Assembly (NCBI RefSeq): GCF_040605455.1 | Contig: NZ_JBEXCV010000002.1 | Coordinates: 62,001 to 126,000, forward strand | Source: Embleya sp040605455 | Lineage (GTDB): Bacteria; Actinomycetota; Actinomycetes; Streptomycetales; Streptomycetaceae | Direction: 5' to 3' | DNA: 64,000 bases | Shown: positions 51,421-60,019 of the stretch, piece after piece | Layout: the number at the start of each line of letters is the position of its first letter | Numbering within the stretch: position 1 is the first letter of the stretch | Notes under the pieces: model-generated | The model's database searches: none | Told to the model about the DNA's origin: nothing | Seen by the model: the letters and a program-made list of their open reading frames with translations, nothing else | Position numbers and translations under genes: made by a program

Positions 51421-51631
51421 CTTGGAGGCGGCCTGCCGGTGCGGTGGGCACCCCGGGGCCGATCCGGCCCCGGGCGGCGCGATCCGCCCTGACGCGGACG
51501 CGACCCGTCCGGCCGAGGGGCAGCCCGTCTCGAAGGGTCAACCGCCCCGATGGGCGCCACCCCGAGAGGCACCCGTCCCGGGAGGCCGTCGTCCATCCCG
51601 GTGAATACCGAGGAACCGTCGAGGAAAACGC

Positions 51632-51672
51632 CGAGGGCCGGCGCCGCACACGAAGTGCGGCACCGGCCCTCG
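51632..51672. terminator. bidirectional hairpin terminator
   Basis: Long near-perfect inverted repeat CGAGGGCCGG...CCGGCCCTCG extended by GCCGCAC/GTGCGGC, with a short ACGAA loop. It lies between the MFS gene and the convergent cold-shock gene. Confidence 0.8.
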
Positions 51673-51692
51673 GTCGTGCTGATCGGTGAGGA

Positions 51693-51896
51693 TCAGAGGC
51701 GGTTGATGTTCTCCGCCTGGAGGCCCTTCTGGCCCTGCACGACGTCGAATTCGACGGCTTCGCCCTCGACGAGCTCACGGTAGCCGTTGCCCTGAATCGC
51801 GGAGAAGTGGGCGAAGACGTCGTCGCCGCCACCGTCCTGCGCGATGAAGCCGAAGCCCTTTTCCGAGTTGAACCACTTCACGGTTCCGGTAGCCAT
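51693..51896 (-). CDS. cold-shock protein (CspA family)
   Basis: 67 aa from ATG 51896, with GGGAG upstream; the longer in-frame start adds an unrelated tail. RNP1 GFGFIA and RNP2 DVFAHF motifs are intact in MATGTVKWFNSEKGFGFIAQ and GGDDVFAHFSAI, ending GLQAENINRL. A single-stranded nucleic-acid binder acting as an RNA chaperone. Monocistronic, with a long AT-richer 5' region and a shared downstream terminator. Confidence 0.95.
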   Translation of the reverse strand: MATGTVKWFNSEKGFGFIAQDGGGDDVFAHFSAIQGNGYRELVEGEAVEFDVVQGQKGLQAENINRL

Positions 51897-52662
51897 ATTT
51901 TTCTCCCTACATGTGGGCCGATGAACGAATCCACACTTCGTGAATCCGGGCGTCGCCGCGTTTTTCGCCCTCATTTCGGAAGCTACCGAAATGCAAAATG
52001 CACCTGTAGTGAACAGCTCTACAGGCGCACTCAGAAGATGATGCGAACCACAACTGCAACAGGCTTCAGACTAACACAGGATCGGCGCGAGATCGAGTCC
52101 TGCTGCAAAACGGCCGGGTCCGACCGCTTCGCACCGCACCCTGCGCACCCGATGTCCGGGTCGTGATCGGCGTAACGTCGAGGCGCTTCGACACGGGTGT
52201 CCCGCGCGCCTACCCGCCTGTGACAGATTCCAAACCAACAAACCTGGACATCGCGCCGCGCGGGGTGCCACGCTGATCCCGCCGAACCGGCCGCGTCACC
52301 GCGTACGGGCTCGCGCACCCGGGCGAGTCGTTCGATGCCGACCTCACCGGGGCCTCGCAGACCCTCCCTCGCCCCACCTTCCTGCCAGGACGCCCGTGTA
52401 ACGCCCCGCCCCTGTCTCGGCCGCCTCACGCGGCCCTCGCGACCGTGCCCCGCGCCGCCGGTCGCCCCTCGCGCGGCCCGTGCGTCCTCCCTTACGCATG
52501 TCCGCGCTCACGTAGAGCGTCCCGCCACGTCGGATCGCCCGCTCGTCCCCACGACGGGCCCTCGGCCGGCCGCGCTCCCCTGCCTCGCCGCGCTCGCCGG
52601 TCCGCCCTGTGGCGGCATCTCGGCCTGCCGCCACCGGCCCGTTCGGGAAAAGAGCTCCACCC
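51897..52662. other. intergenic region, no gene seen
   Basis: About 750 bases. The part next to the cold-shock gene is relatively AT-rich and should carry its promoter and 5' leader. The rest gives only Arg/Pro/Ala-rich frames on both strands. I see no RNA gene or repeat that I can support. Confidence 0.5.
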
Positions 52663-53349
52663 GTGTCCGTATTCACCCCGCCCGCGCGCGCCCGCGCGGG
52701 ACGGTCCGGCAGCGCCGTCGCGGCCATCTCGATCCTGGCCTCGGCCGGCTATCTGACGGCCAACCTGTTGCCGGCCTTCCTCGACGCCGTCCGCACCGGT
52801 CTGGGGCTGTCCGGCACCGCCGCCGGCGCGATCGGTACCGCCGTACTGCTCGGCTCCGCGCTCGCGGGTGCGGCCATCACCTGCGCGGCAGGCGGCACGG
52901 GACGCGAGCGGCAGGCCCGGACCGGGCTGCTCCTGATGGTCGGCGGCTTCACCGTCGCGGCGCTCACCGGCAGTACGTGTCTCGCCGTCGCGGGCGCGAT
53001 CGTCGGCGGGGTGGGCAGCGGGCCACCGGTGCAGGCACGACCACCCGCACAGCGGCGGTCGCCGGCGCAGACGCGAAAGGGGTCCCGGCCGCAGGCGCAG
53101 GCGCGAGGATGGTCCCGGTCCCGGGCGCAGTCGCCGGCGCGGCCCCGGGCGTCGACGCGGGCGCAGGAGCCCTGGCAGGCGCGGGCGCGAGCGCCGACAC
53201 AAGCGGGGTCGCAGGCGCAAGCAGGGTGGTCCGGCGGCTGTCGGTTCCGGCGCGGCGTTCCGCCCGATCACGGACCCGGATCACGAGTCCCGCCGATTGA
53301 CCACCCCTCGCGATCCCGGCCTCATCCCGCCCGCACCAGGGAGGGGTAA
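52663..53349 (+). CDS. truncated MFS-like membrane protein
   Basis: 228 aa from GTG 52663. The first 120 residues look like the first membrane helices of an MFS exporter: VAAISILASAGYLTANLLPA, GTAAGAIGTAVLLGSALAGA, GLLLMVGGFTVAALTGSTCL. After GAIVGGVGSG the sequence turns into a Gln/Arg/Ala/Pro-rich low-complexity tail coded by short GC-rich repeats (about 53020-53230). Another frame through the tail is Ala/Gly-rich, so a frameshift in the repeat is likely. Most probably a broken transporter gene, but expression of the short form cannot be excluded. Confidence 0.4.
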   Translation: MSVFTPPARARAGRSGSAVAAISILASAGYLTANLLPAFLDAVRTGLGLSGTAAGAIGTAVLLGSALAGAAITCAAGGTGRERQARTGLLLMVGGFTVAALTGSTCLAVAGAIVGGVGSGPPVQARPPAQRRSPAQTRKGSRPQAQARGWSRSRAQSPARPRASTRAQEPWQARARAPTQAGSQAQAGWSGGCRFRRGVPPDHGPGSRVPPIDHPSRSRPHPARTREG

Positions 53350-53520
53350 GAGCGCAGCGCCGCGCCCAAGCAACAACCCCCACCGCGCATCCCGCCCGCC
53401 CACGCACGCGCGCTCACCCGCCCCCGCCCCCTACCCGCGCCGAAGCAGTCGTCGGTTCCGTGTGACGTCTCGGGGATTGGGTCGGCTGTGGGCCCTCCTT
53501 CGTTGCGTGTGGGGGGCAAG

Positions 53521-54912
53521 ATGGGCGCCATGGCGAAGATAAGCAAGGGCGGGAACACTCCGGTACCGACTGCCGAGCTTCGGGCGGTCCTGACCTGGCG
53601 CGCGGCGGGAGCTCCCGACGTGGACGCCTCGGCGCTGCTGCTGAATGCCGCCGGGAAGGTGCGCGCGGAGGCGGATTTCGTCTTCTACAACCAGCCCTCG
53701 GACGCCGTGGGCGCGGTCCGACACGAGGGCAAGCGGCCCGCCGCCGACGGCATCGTCACCGACACGATCCGGGTGGACCTGGCCGCGATGCCGGCGGACG
53801 TCGAGCGGGTGGTGATCGGCGCGTCCGCCGACGGTGGCACGTTCGGGCAGGTACCGGGCCTGGCGCTGCACGTGGTGTCCGCGCAGGGCGGTCCGATCGC
53901 CGAGTTCGACATCGACGAGGCCTCCACCGAGACGGCGTTCCTGTTCGGCGAGTTCTACCTGCGGGGCGGGGTCTGGAAGTTCCGCGCGGTCGGCCAGGGG
54001 TACGCGTCCGGGCTGACCGGCCTGGCCACCGACTTCGGCATCGAGGTCGCCACCGACGATGCCCCGAGCGCGGCATCCGCACCGACCGCGCCGAGCCTCT
54101 CGCCCACCCCGAGCGCGCCCCCGGCCCCCGCCAGGCCGAGTACGCCGCCGCCCTCGGCCCCCGCGGTCAGCCTGAAGAAGCAGAACCTGGTCAACATGGA
54201 GAAGCGGCTCGCCCAGGAGGGCCACCCGCAGCTGCTCAACCTGACCAAGCAGGCCGCCCTGAGCCTGGAGAAGCGTGGCCTCGGCGAGCACACCGCGCGG
54301 GTCGCCCTGTGCCTGGACATCTCGTACTCGATGCAGTCGCTGTTCAAGCAGGGCAAGGTGCAGGCGCTCGCGGAGCGGGTGCTCTCGCTCGGCCTGCGCT
54401 TCGACGACAACGCGGCCGTGGACGTGTTCCTGTTCGGCTCCCGCAGCCACGCGGTCGGCCAACTCGGGCTGGGCGAGTACCACGGCTGGGCCGAGCGGAT
54501 CCGCAAGAACCCCGGTCTGGAGGGCTCGACGGACTACGCCGGCGCCATGCGGCTGGTCCGCGAGCACTACTTCGGCAGCAGCGGGCCGCGTCACCAGCCG
54601 CTCGCGAACGACCTGCCCGTCTACGTCATGTTCATCACCGACGGCCAGACCACCTCGCGCGATGCGACCCGTGAGCAGATGACCCACTCCAGCTTCGAGC
54701 CGATCTTCTGGCAGTTCATGGGCCTCGGCCGACGGGGCGGCTTCTCGTTCCTGGCGGAGTTGGACGACCTGACCGGCCGTTACGTCGACAACGCCGACTT
54801 CTTCTCGGTCCAGGATCCGGCGAACGTCCCGGACGGACAGCTCTACGACATGATGACGAACGAGTACCCGGGGTGGCTCGCCCGCGCGAGGACCCAGGGG
54901 CTCCTGATCTGA
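53521..54912 (+). CDS. TerD-vWA fusion protein (TerF-like)
   Basis: 463 aa from ATG 53521 (GGGGG site 4 bases upstream; ATG 53530 is the usual family start and also possible). Residues about 5-190 are a TerD-type calcium-binding domain (AKISKGGNTPVPTAELRAVL, FVFYNQPSDAVGAV, AEFDIDEASTETAFLFGEFY). A Pro/Ser/Ala linker follows, then a vWA domain from about 260 with MIDAS DISYS, the GSTDYAGA threonine loop and FITDGQ. TerD and TerF proteins belong to the tellurium-resistance/chemical-stress modules. No other ter gene is adjacent. Confidence 0.85.
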   Translation: MGAMAKISKGGNTPVPTAELRAVLTWRAAGAPDVDASALLLNAAGKVRAEADFVFYNQPSDAVGAVRHEGKRPAADGIVTDTIRVDLAAMPADVERVVIGASADGGTFGQVPGLALHVVSAQGGPIAEFDIDEASTETAFLFGEFYLRGGVWKFRAVGQGYASGLTGLATDFGIEVATDDAPSAASAPTAPSLSPTPSAPPAPARPSTPPPSAPAVSLKKQNLVNMEKRLAQEGHPQLLNLTKQAALSLEKRGLGEHTARVALCLDISYSMQSLFKQGKVQALAERVLSLGLRFDDNAAVDVFLFGSRSHAVGQLGLGEYHGWAERIRKNPGLEGSTDYAGAMRLVREHYFGSSGPRHQPLANDLPVYVMFITDGQTTSRDATREQMTHSSFEPIFWQFMGLGRRGGFSFLAELDDLTGRYVDNADFFSVQDPANVPDGQLYDMMTNEYPGWLARARTQGLLI

Positions 54913-55034
54913 TTCGGGCGCTGCCGATCCGACACAGGGCCGCACCGGGGCCACCGATCCGCCCCGGAGACCACCGACCCGCCCCTCGGGGCTCCCGAGG
55001 ACCACCGATCCGAGGACTGCCGATCCGAGGACCA

Positions 55035-56315
55035 CTATTGCGAGGACTGCCGATCCGACCCGTGGACCACCGATCCGGCCGCGGCCGGCCCACCCCCCTG
55101 CGGCCGGGTCGAGCCGTCCGGCCGGTCCACTCCGCGCACCCAGCGTGCGGGGAACGCGGAGAGCACGTGCAGGGCCGCCTCCATCGGCCCCTTGCGCAGC
55201 GTGTGCCGCCAGGTCCAGCACAGCAGCAGCGCGACGACTGTGAAGCCGATCAGCCGCTTCCAGGTCTGTCCGGCCGCGAGCGGGAACCAGCGGTCGATCG
55301 CGATCAGGTGGGCGGTGTACACGGTGAGCGCCATCGCGCCGACGGAGATCAGCGGGTCGAGCACGATCCGGCCGATCCAGGCGCGGCAGGCCAGCAGGGT
55401 CAGGCCGAGCAGGCCCAGGGCGACCCCGATCGCGCCGACGATCTCGAACGACGTGCCGGTGTGGCCCTCGGCGACGGTCAGCCATGCGGGATCGGACACC
55501 GGGACCGAGCCGACCCGGCTGTGGATCAGGTCGGACACGCCGTACGGCTCCGCGTCGCGGGCGAGTCGATCGCCGGTGAACAGCTCGACCACGAGCCAGG
55601 ATCCGCCGTATCCGAGCACGGCCAGCCCGGTGCCGATCCCGACGAACGCGCGCTGTACCCGCAGGTCGGTCAGTCGTAGCCGACCGATCGCCATGCCGGC
55701 GAAGACGAACGGCAGCCAGGTGATCGCCGGGTAGCTGCCGGTCAGGGACAGCGTCTCGAACAGGTCGCCCGGGCCGTGCCAGTCGTCGAATCCGGGTGCG
55801 GCGTAGCGGATGTCGCCGGTGTCGCCGCTCGTGCGCAGCAGGTACGAGGCGATCGGCCCCAGGAGTGCCCAGCCCGCCGCGAGCAGCACGAGCGCGCGCG
55901 TGTCCAGCCACAGCGCGGGCCAGGCGAGCAGGAAGTAGAGGCCGTAGAAGGCGAGGATGACCAGCACGCCGGTGTCCAGGTCGGCCAGCCACAGGCCTAG
56001 CGGGATCAGCAGCACGGCCCTGATCAACACCCGGGTGATCGCGGCCGAAGTGTGTCGATTCCAGCCGCGCAGCGGTGCCCGGCCGGACATCAGGACCAGC
56101 GAGACGCCGGCCAGGAACGCGAACAACGCGGAGGCGCGGCCGGACGCGCCTTGAACGAGTGTGTCCACGCCGCCGTCGTAGGGGTCGGGGCCGACGTGCG
56201 AGGCGAACATGCCCAGGACGGCGAGCGCACGGGCGACGTCCACGCCGACGACCCGTGCCCGCGTGGTCGCCGGCTGCTCCACCCGCTCCCCGCGCTCCCC
56301 CGCTTCGGCTCGCAT
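55035..56315 (-). CDS. polytopic acyltransferase-like membrane protein (DUF418/HGSNAT type)
   Basis: 426 aa from ATG 56315. About ten membrane helices. The first carries the family signature VVGVDVARALAVLGMFASHV (RxxGxDxxRxLA type), followed by a loop and FAFLAGVSLVLMSG, ALYGLYFLL-like helices and ISVGAMALTVYTAHLI near the end. Proteins of this type include heparan-glucosaminide N-acetyltransferase-like and DUF418 families that modify envelope components, but the substrate here is unknown. The last 35 codons run into a set of short direct repeats. Confidence 0.75.
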   Translation of the reverse strand: MRAEAGERGERVEQPATTRARVVGVDVARALAVLGMFASHVGPDPYDGGVDTLVQGASGRASALFAFLAGVSLVLMSGRAPLRGWNRHTSAAITRVLIRAVLLIPLGLWLADLDTGVLVILAFYGLYFLLAWPALWLDTRALVLLAAGWALLGPIASYLLRTSGDTGDIRYAAPGFDDWHGPGDLFETLSLTGSYPAITWLPFVFAGMAIGRLRLTDLRVQRAFVGIGTGLAVLGYGGSWLVVELFTGDRLARDAEPYGVSDLIHSRVGSVPVSDPAWLTVAEGHTGTSFEIVGAIGVALGLLGLTLLACRAWIGRIVLDPLISVGAMALTVYTAHLIAIDRWFPLAAGQTWKRLIGFTVVALLLCWTWRHTLRKGPMEAALHVLSAFPARWVRGVDRPDGSTRPQGGGPAAAGSVVHGSDRQSSQ

Positions 56316-56328
56316 GCGTCCAGATTAG

Positions 56329-56534
56329 GCGGGTCCTCGAACTCCCGTCGGACTCGCGAGGAGACACCCGCCGCCGCATCGACAGGCGATCGCCCGGCCT
56401 GCTCGGCCGACCCGTCCGGCGCCCTCGGAATCGGGCGGGTCCTCCGAACTCCCGCGGACGCGCGAGAAGGCACCCGCGGCCGCGACGACAAGGCGCCGAG
56501 CCGGCCTACTCGGCCGCCGCGTCCGGCGCCTTCG
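56329..56534. repeat. 100-bp imperfect tandem duplication
   Basis: 56329-56428 and 56435-56534 align along their length (GCGGGTCCTC, GAACTCCCG, CACCCGC, CGGCCTNCTCGGCCG, GTCCGGCGCC). The second copy includes the last 10 codons and stop of the TVP38 gene, while the first lies outside it, so the duplication copied or created that gene's end. Confidence 0.75.
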
Positions 56535-57216
56535 CAGTGGCGGCCGCGTTCGGAGCGACCGACGACTGCGACGTCACCGCCGCCTCCGAGGTGGCCGGCG
56601 CCGATGCCTCGCCGCGCCGCCGCACCACGACCATGGCCAGCGCCAGCGATACGCAGCCGACGAACACGCCGACCACGACCGGTGTGCTCAGGCCGCTTCG
56701 CACCGAGGCTCCCGCCGCGCACTGGACCATCGTCATCGGCAACATGCCCAGCGCGGTTCCGAGCAGGAAGTGGCCGGTACGGATCCCGGTCGCCGCCGCG
56801 CCGTAGCTGACCACCGAGGAGGGGATCACCGGGATCATCCGCAGGATTGTGATCGGCACCAGGCCGTTTCGGGAGAGCCGGCGATCGAGCACGGCCAGCG
56901 CCTCGCGCTTGTGCAGCCAGCCGCTGATCCGCTCCCGGCCCATCCGGCGGCCGAGGTAGAGGCTGATCATCGCGCCCAGGGTGGCCCCGGCCAGGGTGAC
57001 CATCGTGCCGCCGATGGCGCCGAACAGCGCGCCCGCAACCGGCGCGAACAGCGATTTGGGCACGAGCGCGACCACGCTCAGTGCGCAGACGACGATGAAG
57101 ATCGCCACCGAGACCGGAAGTGGCCAGTGGGTCCACGCGCCGTGGTCGAGGAAATCCCGCAGCGAGTCGAGCAAGCCCCGCACGGTGTCCAACCTGCGCC
57201 CGCCCCTCGTACCCAT
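56506..57216 (-). CDS. TVP38/TMEM64 (SNARE-associated, DedA-superfamily) membrane protein
   Basis: 236 aa from ATG 57216; GTG 57183 is an alternative. Membrane helices SVAIFIVVCALSVVALVPKS and GALFGAIGGTMVTLAGATLG with the family pattern APVAGALFGAIGGT and SLYLGRRMGRERI, then LVPITILRMIPVIPSSVVSY (conserved R-x-x-P) and GHFLLGTALGMLP. Members are likely lipid scramblases or ion-coupled transporters. The C-terminal 35 residues are Ala/Thr/Ser-rich and lie on the duplicated 100-bp unit. Confidence 0.85.
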   Translation of the reverse strand: MGTRGGRRLDTVRGLLDSLRDFLDHGAWTHWPLPVSVAIFIVVCALSVVALVPKSLFAPVAGALFGAIGGTMVTLAGATLGAMISLYLGRRMGRERISGWLHKREALAVLDRRLSRNGLVPITILRMIPVIPSSVVSYGAAATGIRTGHFLLGTALGMLPMTMVQCAAGASVRSGLSTPVVVGVFVGCVSLALAMVVVRRRGEASAPATSEAAVTSQSSVAPNAAATAKAPDAAAE

Positions 57217-57396
57217 GATTGTGTGTGCGCCCAGTGCGCCGGATCCCGGTGTCCGGGCGATCCACTCCGCGTCGTCGGCCACGCCGTCGCGGCGGCAGGC
57301 CCCGATCACGCCCATGCCCCCGGCGCGCATTCGGCCCATTGTACGGAGCCTTCGCGCTCCCCGTGCGGGCCCATCACCTGCCGAAACGATCACGAT

Positions 57397-58422
57397 GTGA
57401 CGGACTACCACCTGGAGCCGTTCGAGAAGGCGCTCGCGGCCGGGACGTCGCAGATGATGCCGTACTACGGCATGCCGATCGAGACCGAGCACGAGGCCGT
57501 CGCGTTCGGCTTCAACAAGGGCATCATCACCGGCCTGCTGCGCGAACAACTGGGCTTCGACGGCATCGTGTGCACCGACTGGGGTCTGATCTCCGACGCG
57601 AACATCATGGGTCAGACCATGCCCGCCCGGGCGTGGGGCGTCGAGGAGTTGTCCGTCCCGGATCGGGTGTTGCGGGTGATCGAGGCGGGCTGCGACCAGT
57701 TCGGCGGGGAGCACATCCCCGAGCAGGTCGTCGCGCTGGTGGCGGCGGGCCGGCTCGCCGAGGAGCGGTTGGACCGGTCGGTCCGGCGGCTGCTGCGGGA
57801 GAAGTTCGTCCTCGGCCTGTTCGACCACCCGTTCGTGGACCCGGCCGCCACCGCCGCGCTGGTGGGCACCGACGCCGGCATCGCGGCCGGGCTGCGCGCG
57901 CAGAGCAGGTCGATCACGGTGCTCAAGAACGAGTCGGTGCTGCCGGCGGCCGAGGGCACGCGCGTGTACGTCCAGGGTGTCGACGCCGAGGTGGCCGCCG
58001 GCTACGGCACGGTCGTGGCCACTCCCGAGGAGGCGGAGATCGCGATCGTGCGGATCAAGACCCCGTTCGAGCCGCGCGAGGGCGGCTTCGAACAGTTCTT
58101 CCACGCGGGTTCGCTGGAGTTCACCGAGGCCGAGCTGACGCCGATCCTGGACCTGTGCGCGAGCGTGCCCACCGTGGTGGACATCTACCTGGAGCGCCCG
58201 GCGGTGATCCCGGAGATCGCCGAGCAGTCGGCCGCGCTGGTGGCCGACTACGGCTGCGCCGACGCGCCGTTGCTGGACGCGCTGTTCGGTCGGGTGCGGC
58301 CCGAGGGCAGGCTGCCGTTCGAACTGCCGCGCTCGATGGCCGACGTGCGCGCCCAGCGCTCGGACGTGCCCCAAGACGGCGTGAACCCGGTCTTCCCGTT
58401 CGGGCACGGCCTGCCGTACTGA
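57397..58422 (+). CDS. GH3 family glycosidase, N-terminally truncated
   Basis: 341 aa from GTG 57397. The visible part matches the second half of the GH3 barrel and the alpha/beta sandwich: DYHLEPFEKALAAGTSQMMP, FGFNKGIITGLLREQLGFDG, then IVCTDWGL with the nucleophile Asp, and SITVLKNESVLP. It ends with a PFGHGLPY tail. The first about 200 residues of the family (start of the barrel, substrate pocket) are missing, and upstream DNA belongs to the divergent TVP38 gene. It is probably a remnant, though a start codon is present and the rest is intact. Confidence 0.75.
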   Translation: MTDYHLEPFEKALAAGTSQMMPYYGMPIETEHEAVAFGFNKGIITGLLREQLGFDGIVCTDWGLISDANIMGQTMPARAWGVEELSVPDRVLRVIEAGCDQFGGEHIPEQVVALVAAGRLAEERLDRSVRRLLREKFVLGLFDHPFVDPAATAALVGTDAGIAAGLRAQSRSITVLKNESVLPAAEGTRVYVQGVDAEVAAGYGTVVATPEEAEIAIVRIKTPFEPREGGFEQFFHAGSLEFTEAELTPILDLCASVPTVVDIYLERPAVIPEIAEQSAALVADYGCADAPLLDALFGRVRPEGRLPFELPRSMADVRAQRSDVPQDGVNPVFPFGHGLPY

Positions 58423-58457
58423 ACTCGCGTGGCTGAAACCGAACACCCCCGAGCACA

Positions 58458-58492
58458 CCGAAGCCACTACCCCGACGGGGTATCGGCTTCGG
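58458..58492. terminator. hairpin terminator after GH3 gene
   Basis: CCGAAGCC / GGCTTCGG (8 bp) enclosing TACCCC / GGGGTA with a 3-base loop, 36 bases past the GH3 stop. Confidence 0.75.
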
Positions 58493-58580
58493 TTCGCCGG
58501 CACCACGGTGCACGAACATGGTGGGCGCGCCGACACGCACCGGTTCACCATTGCCGCCCGCGCCTGCTTAGGGTGCTGCC

Positions 58581-59156
58581 ATGGGTAGCGAGCAGTGGGA
58601 GGACGTGGCTCTCTCCTTGCACGCGACGGCTCGGGCACTGCGGGTGTACCGGCTGCGAGCCGTCGTGACGACGGTGATCGGTCTGGCCTGCACGGGGGCC
58701 TGGTTCGCGGTTTTGTCCACGGCCGAGGACGCGGGCAACGAGGCATGGGGCGGCTGGGGCCCCGTCCCGCTCGTGGTCGGCCTCGTGGCTCTGGTGATCG
58801 GGATCGGCGCGCTGGTACTGGGCCGCCGGATGCGCCGCACGCTGGCCCGCCATCCGTGGGTGACCTGCTCGTGCCGCTTCCGCGATCCGGCCGACGGCGA
58901 CGGTGCGTGGGGGCCGCCGCTGGTGATCGCCGACCGCGCCGGCGACGGCACGCGGTACGCACTGACGGTGGTGTCCATGTCGCACCGCTGGTGGCACCTG
59001 CACAAGTGCGACGGCGGCGACGTGTGGTTCGCGGGCGACCCGGTGCACGGCGGCGTGGTCTCCCCGCCCGGCGGCGAACTCCTGCTGTGGACCCGTCCGA
59101 GCCGACTCAGCCGCAGCAGTCGCCCCACCCGCCGCGCCAACCCCGCCGGAGCGTGA
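58581..59156 (+). CDS. two-helix membrane protein, hypothetical
   Basis: 191 aa from ATG 58581. Membrane helices AVVTTVIGLACTGAWFAVL and VPLVVGLVALVIGIGALVLG (about residues 27-47 and 62-83), then a soluble C-terminal domain (WVTCSCRFRDP, GPPLVIADRAGDGTRYALTV, HRWWHLHKCDGGDVWFAGDP, GGELLLWTRPSRLSRSSRPT). The C-terminal basic tail suggests a cytoplasmic end. A beta-rich sensor-like domain is possible; the family is not known to me. Confidence 0.75.
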   Translation: MGSEQWEDVALSLHATARALRVYRLRAVVTTVIGLACTGAWFAVLSTAEDAGNEAWGGWGPVPLVVGLVALVIGIGALVLGRRMRRTLARHPWVTCSCRFRDPADGDGAWGPPLVIADRAGDGTRYALTVVSMSHRWWHLHKCDGGDVWFAGDPVHGGVVSPPGGELLLWTRPSRLSRSSRPTRRANPAGA

Positions 59157-59195
59157 GGGTGCCCGCCGGGCACTCGGCCCGTCCCGGGGATCGGC

Positions 59196-59840
59196 TCATT
59201 TGATCGGACGCAGGCTGATCGGGTAGCGCATCACATCGCCGCCCGCCGCCCGAGCCCCGCCGAGGATGGCGAAGACCGCGATGGACGAGTACATGACGGC
59301 GATCATCAAGCCGCCGACGTCGCCGAGCAGCGCCAGGATCGGTGCCGCCACGAACGAGATCAGGCAGGTCAGCTGGAAGTTCAGCGCCGCCTTGGCGTTG
59401 TCCCGGACGAACTCCGATCGGGCGCCCACGGTCCTGCGGATCAGGTACGGGCCGACCACGGGCGCGCCGAAGCCGCTCCAGTGCGCGACCGCGCTCCATC
59501 CCCGCTCCCGGCCCGGAGGCAGGCGCTCGTACGGCTTGGCGGGCTGGTTGAGCCACCACGGCGGCGGCATCGGCGGCCCGGGCATCACTCGGTGCATCGG
59601 CATCGCCGGCGGCCCCGACATCGGCATCAGCAAATCGTCGAGCAGCGCCTCCAGGTCCGCCCGGGTGCGCCCGGCCAGCGCCGCGGCCACCCGCTCCTCG
59701 AACTCGTCGTCGTTCAGCCTGCCTTCGCCGTAGGCGTGCTTGAGGTGTTCGATCGTGCGTTCACGATCCGCGTCGCCGACCCGCATATGCGCGGGCATGC
59801 CGTACCAATGAGGTGGATGAGGACCGGAGTTCGGGTGCAT
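59196..59840 (-). CDS. DUF1707 and DUF4870 membrane protein
   Basis: 214 aa from ATG 59840 with GAGGAG 8 bases upstream. The N-terminal DUF1707 motif is MRVGDADRERTIEHLKHAYG, EGRLNDDEFEERVAAALAGR (residues about 19-60), a small domain common in actinobacteria. A Pro/Met-rich linker follows, then a DUF4870-type membrane part (WSAVAHWSGFGAPVVGPYLI, SEFVRDNAKAALNFQLTCLI) with four hydrophobic segments. Function unknown; DUF1707 often sits on stress or surface proteins. Confidence 0.85.
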   Translation of the reverse strand: MHPNSGPHPPHWYGMPAHMRVGDADRERTIEHLKHAYGEGRLNDDEFEERVAAALAGRTRADLEALLDDLLMPMSGPPAMPMHRVMPGPPMPPPWWLNQPAKPYERLPPGRERGWSAVAHWSGFGAPVVGPYLIRRTVGARSEFVRDNAKAALNFQLTCLISFVAAPILALLGDVGGLMIAVMYSSIAVFAILGGARAAGGDVMRYPISLRPIK

Positions 59841-60019
59841 GCGCGGCTCCTCTCGCTGTGCACACGGCTCCGTACAGCATGCGCCGTCGACGGAGCGTGG
59901 TCCATCAGGGATAACCCTTGGCTCAACCCCTGGACAACCGCCGCAGGGATGAGTGCGATCCGCCCCGGGACGGAAAACGCATGCGGATTCCGCCCGGTGC
60001 GGCGCCGGGCCGGAGCCGG

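Noticed and set aside
53431..56379. 982-codon minus frame
   Set aside because: Runs antisense through the TerD-vWA gene and out of frame through the membrane acyltransferase-like gene.
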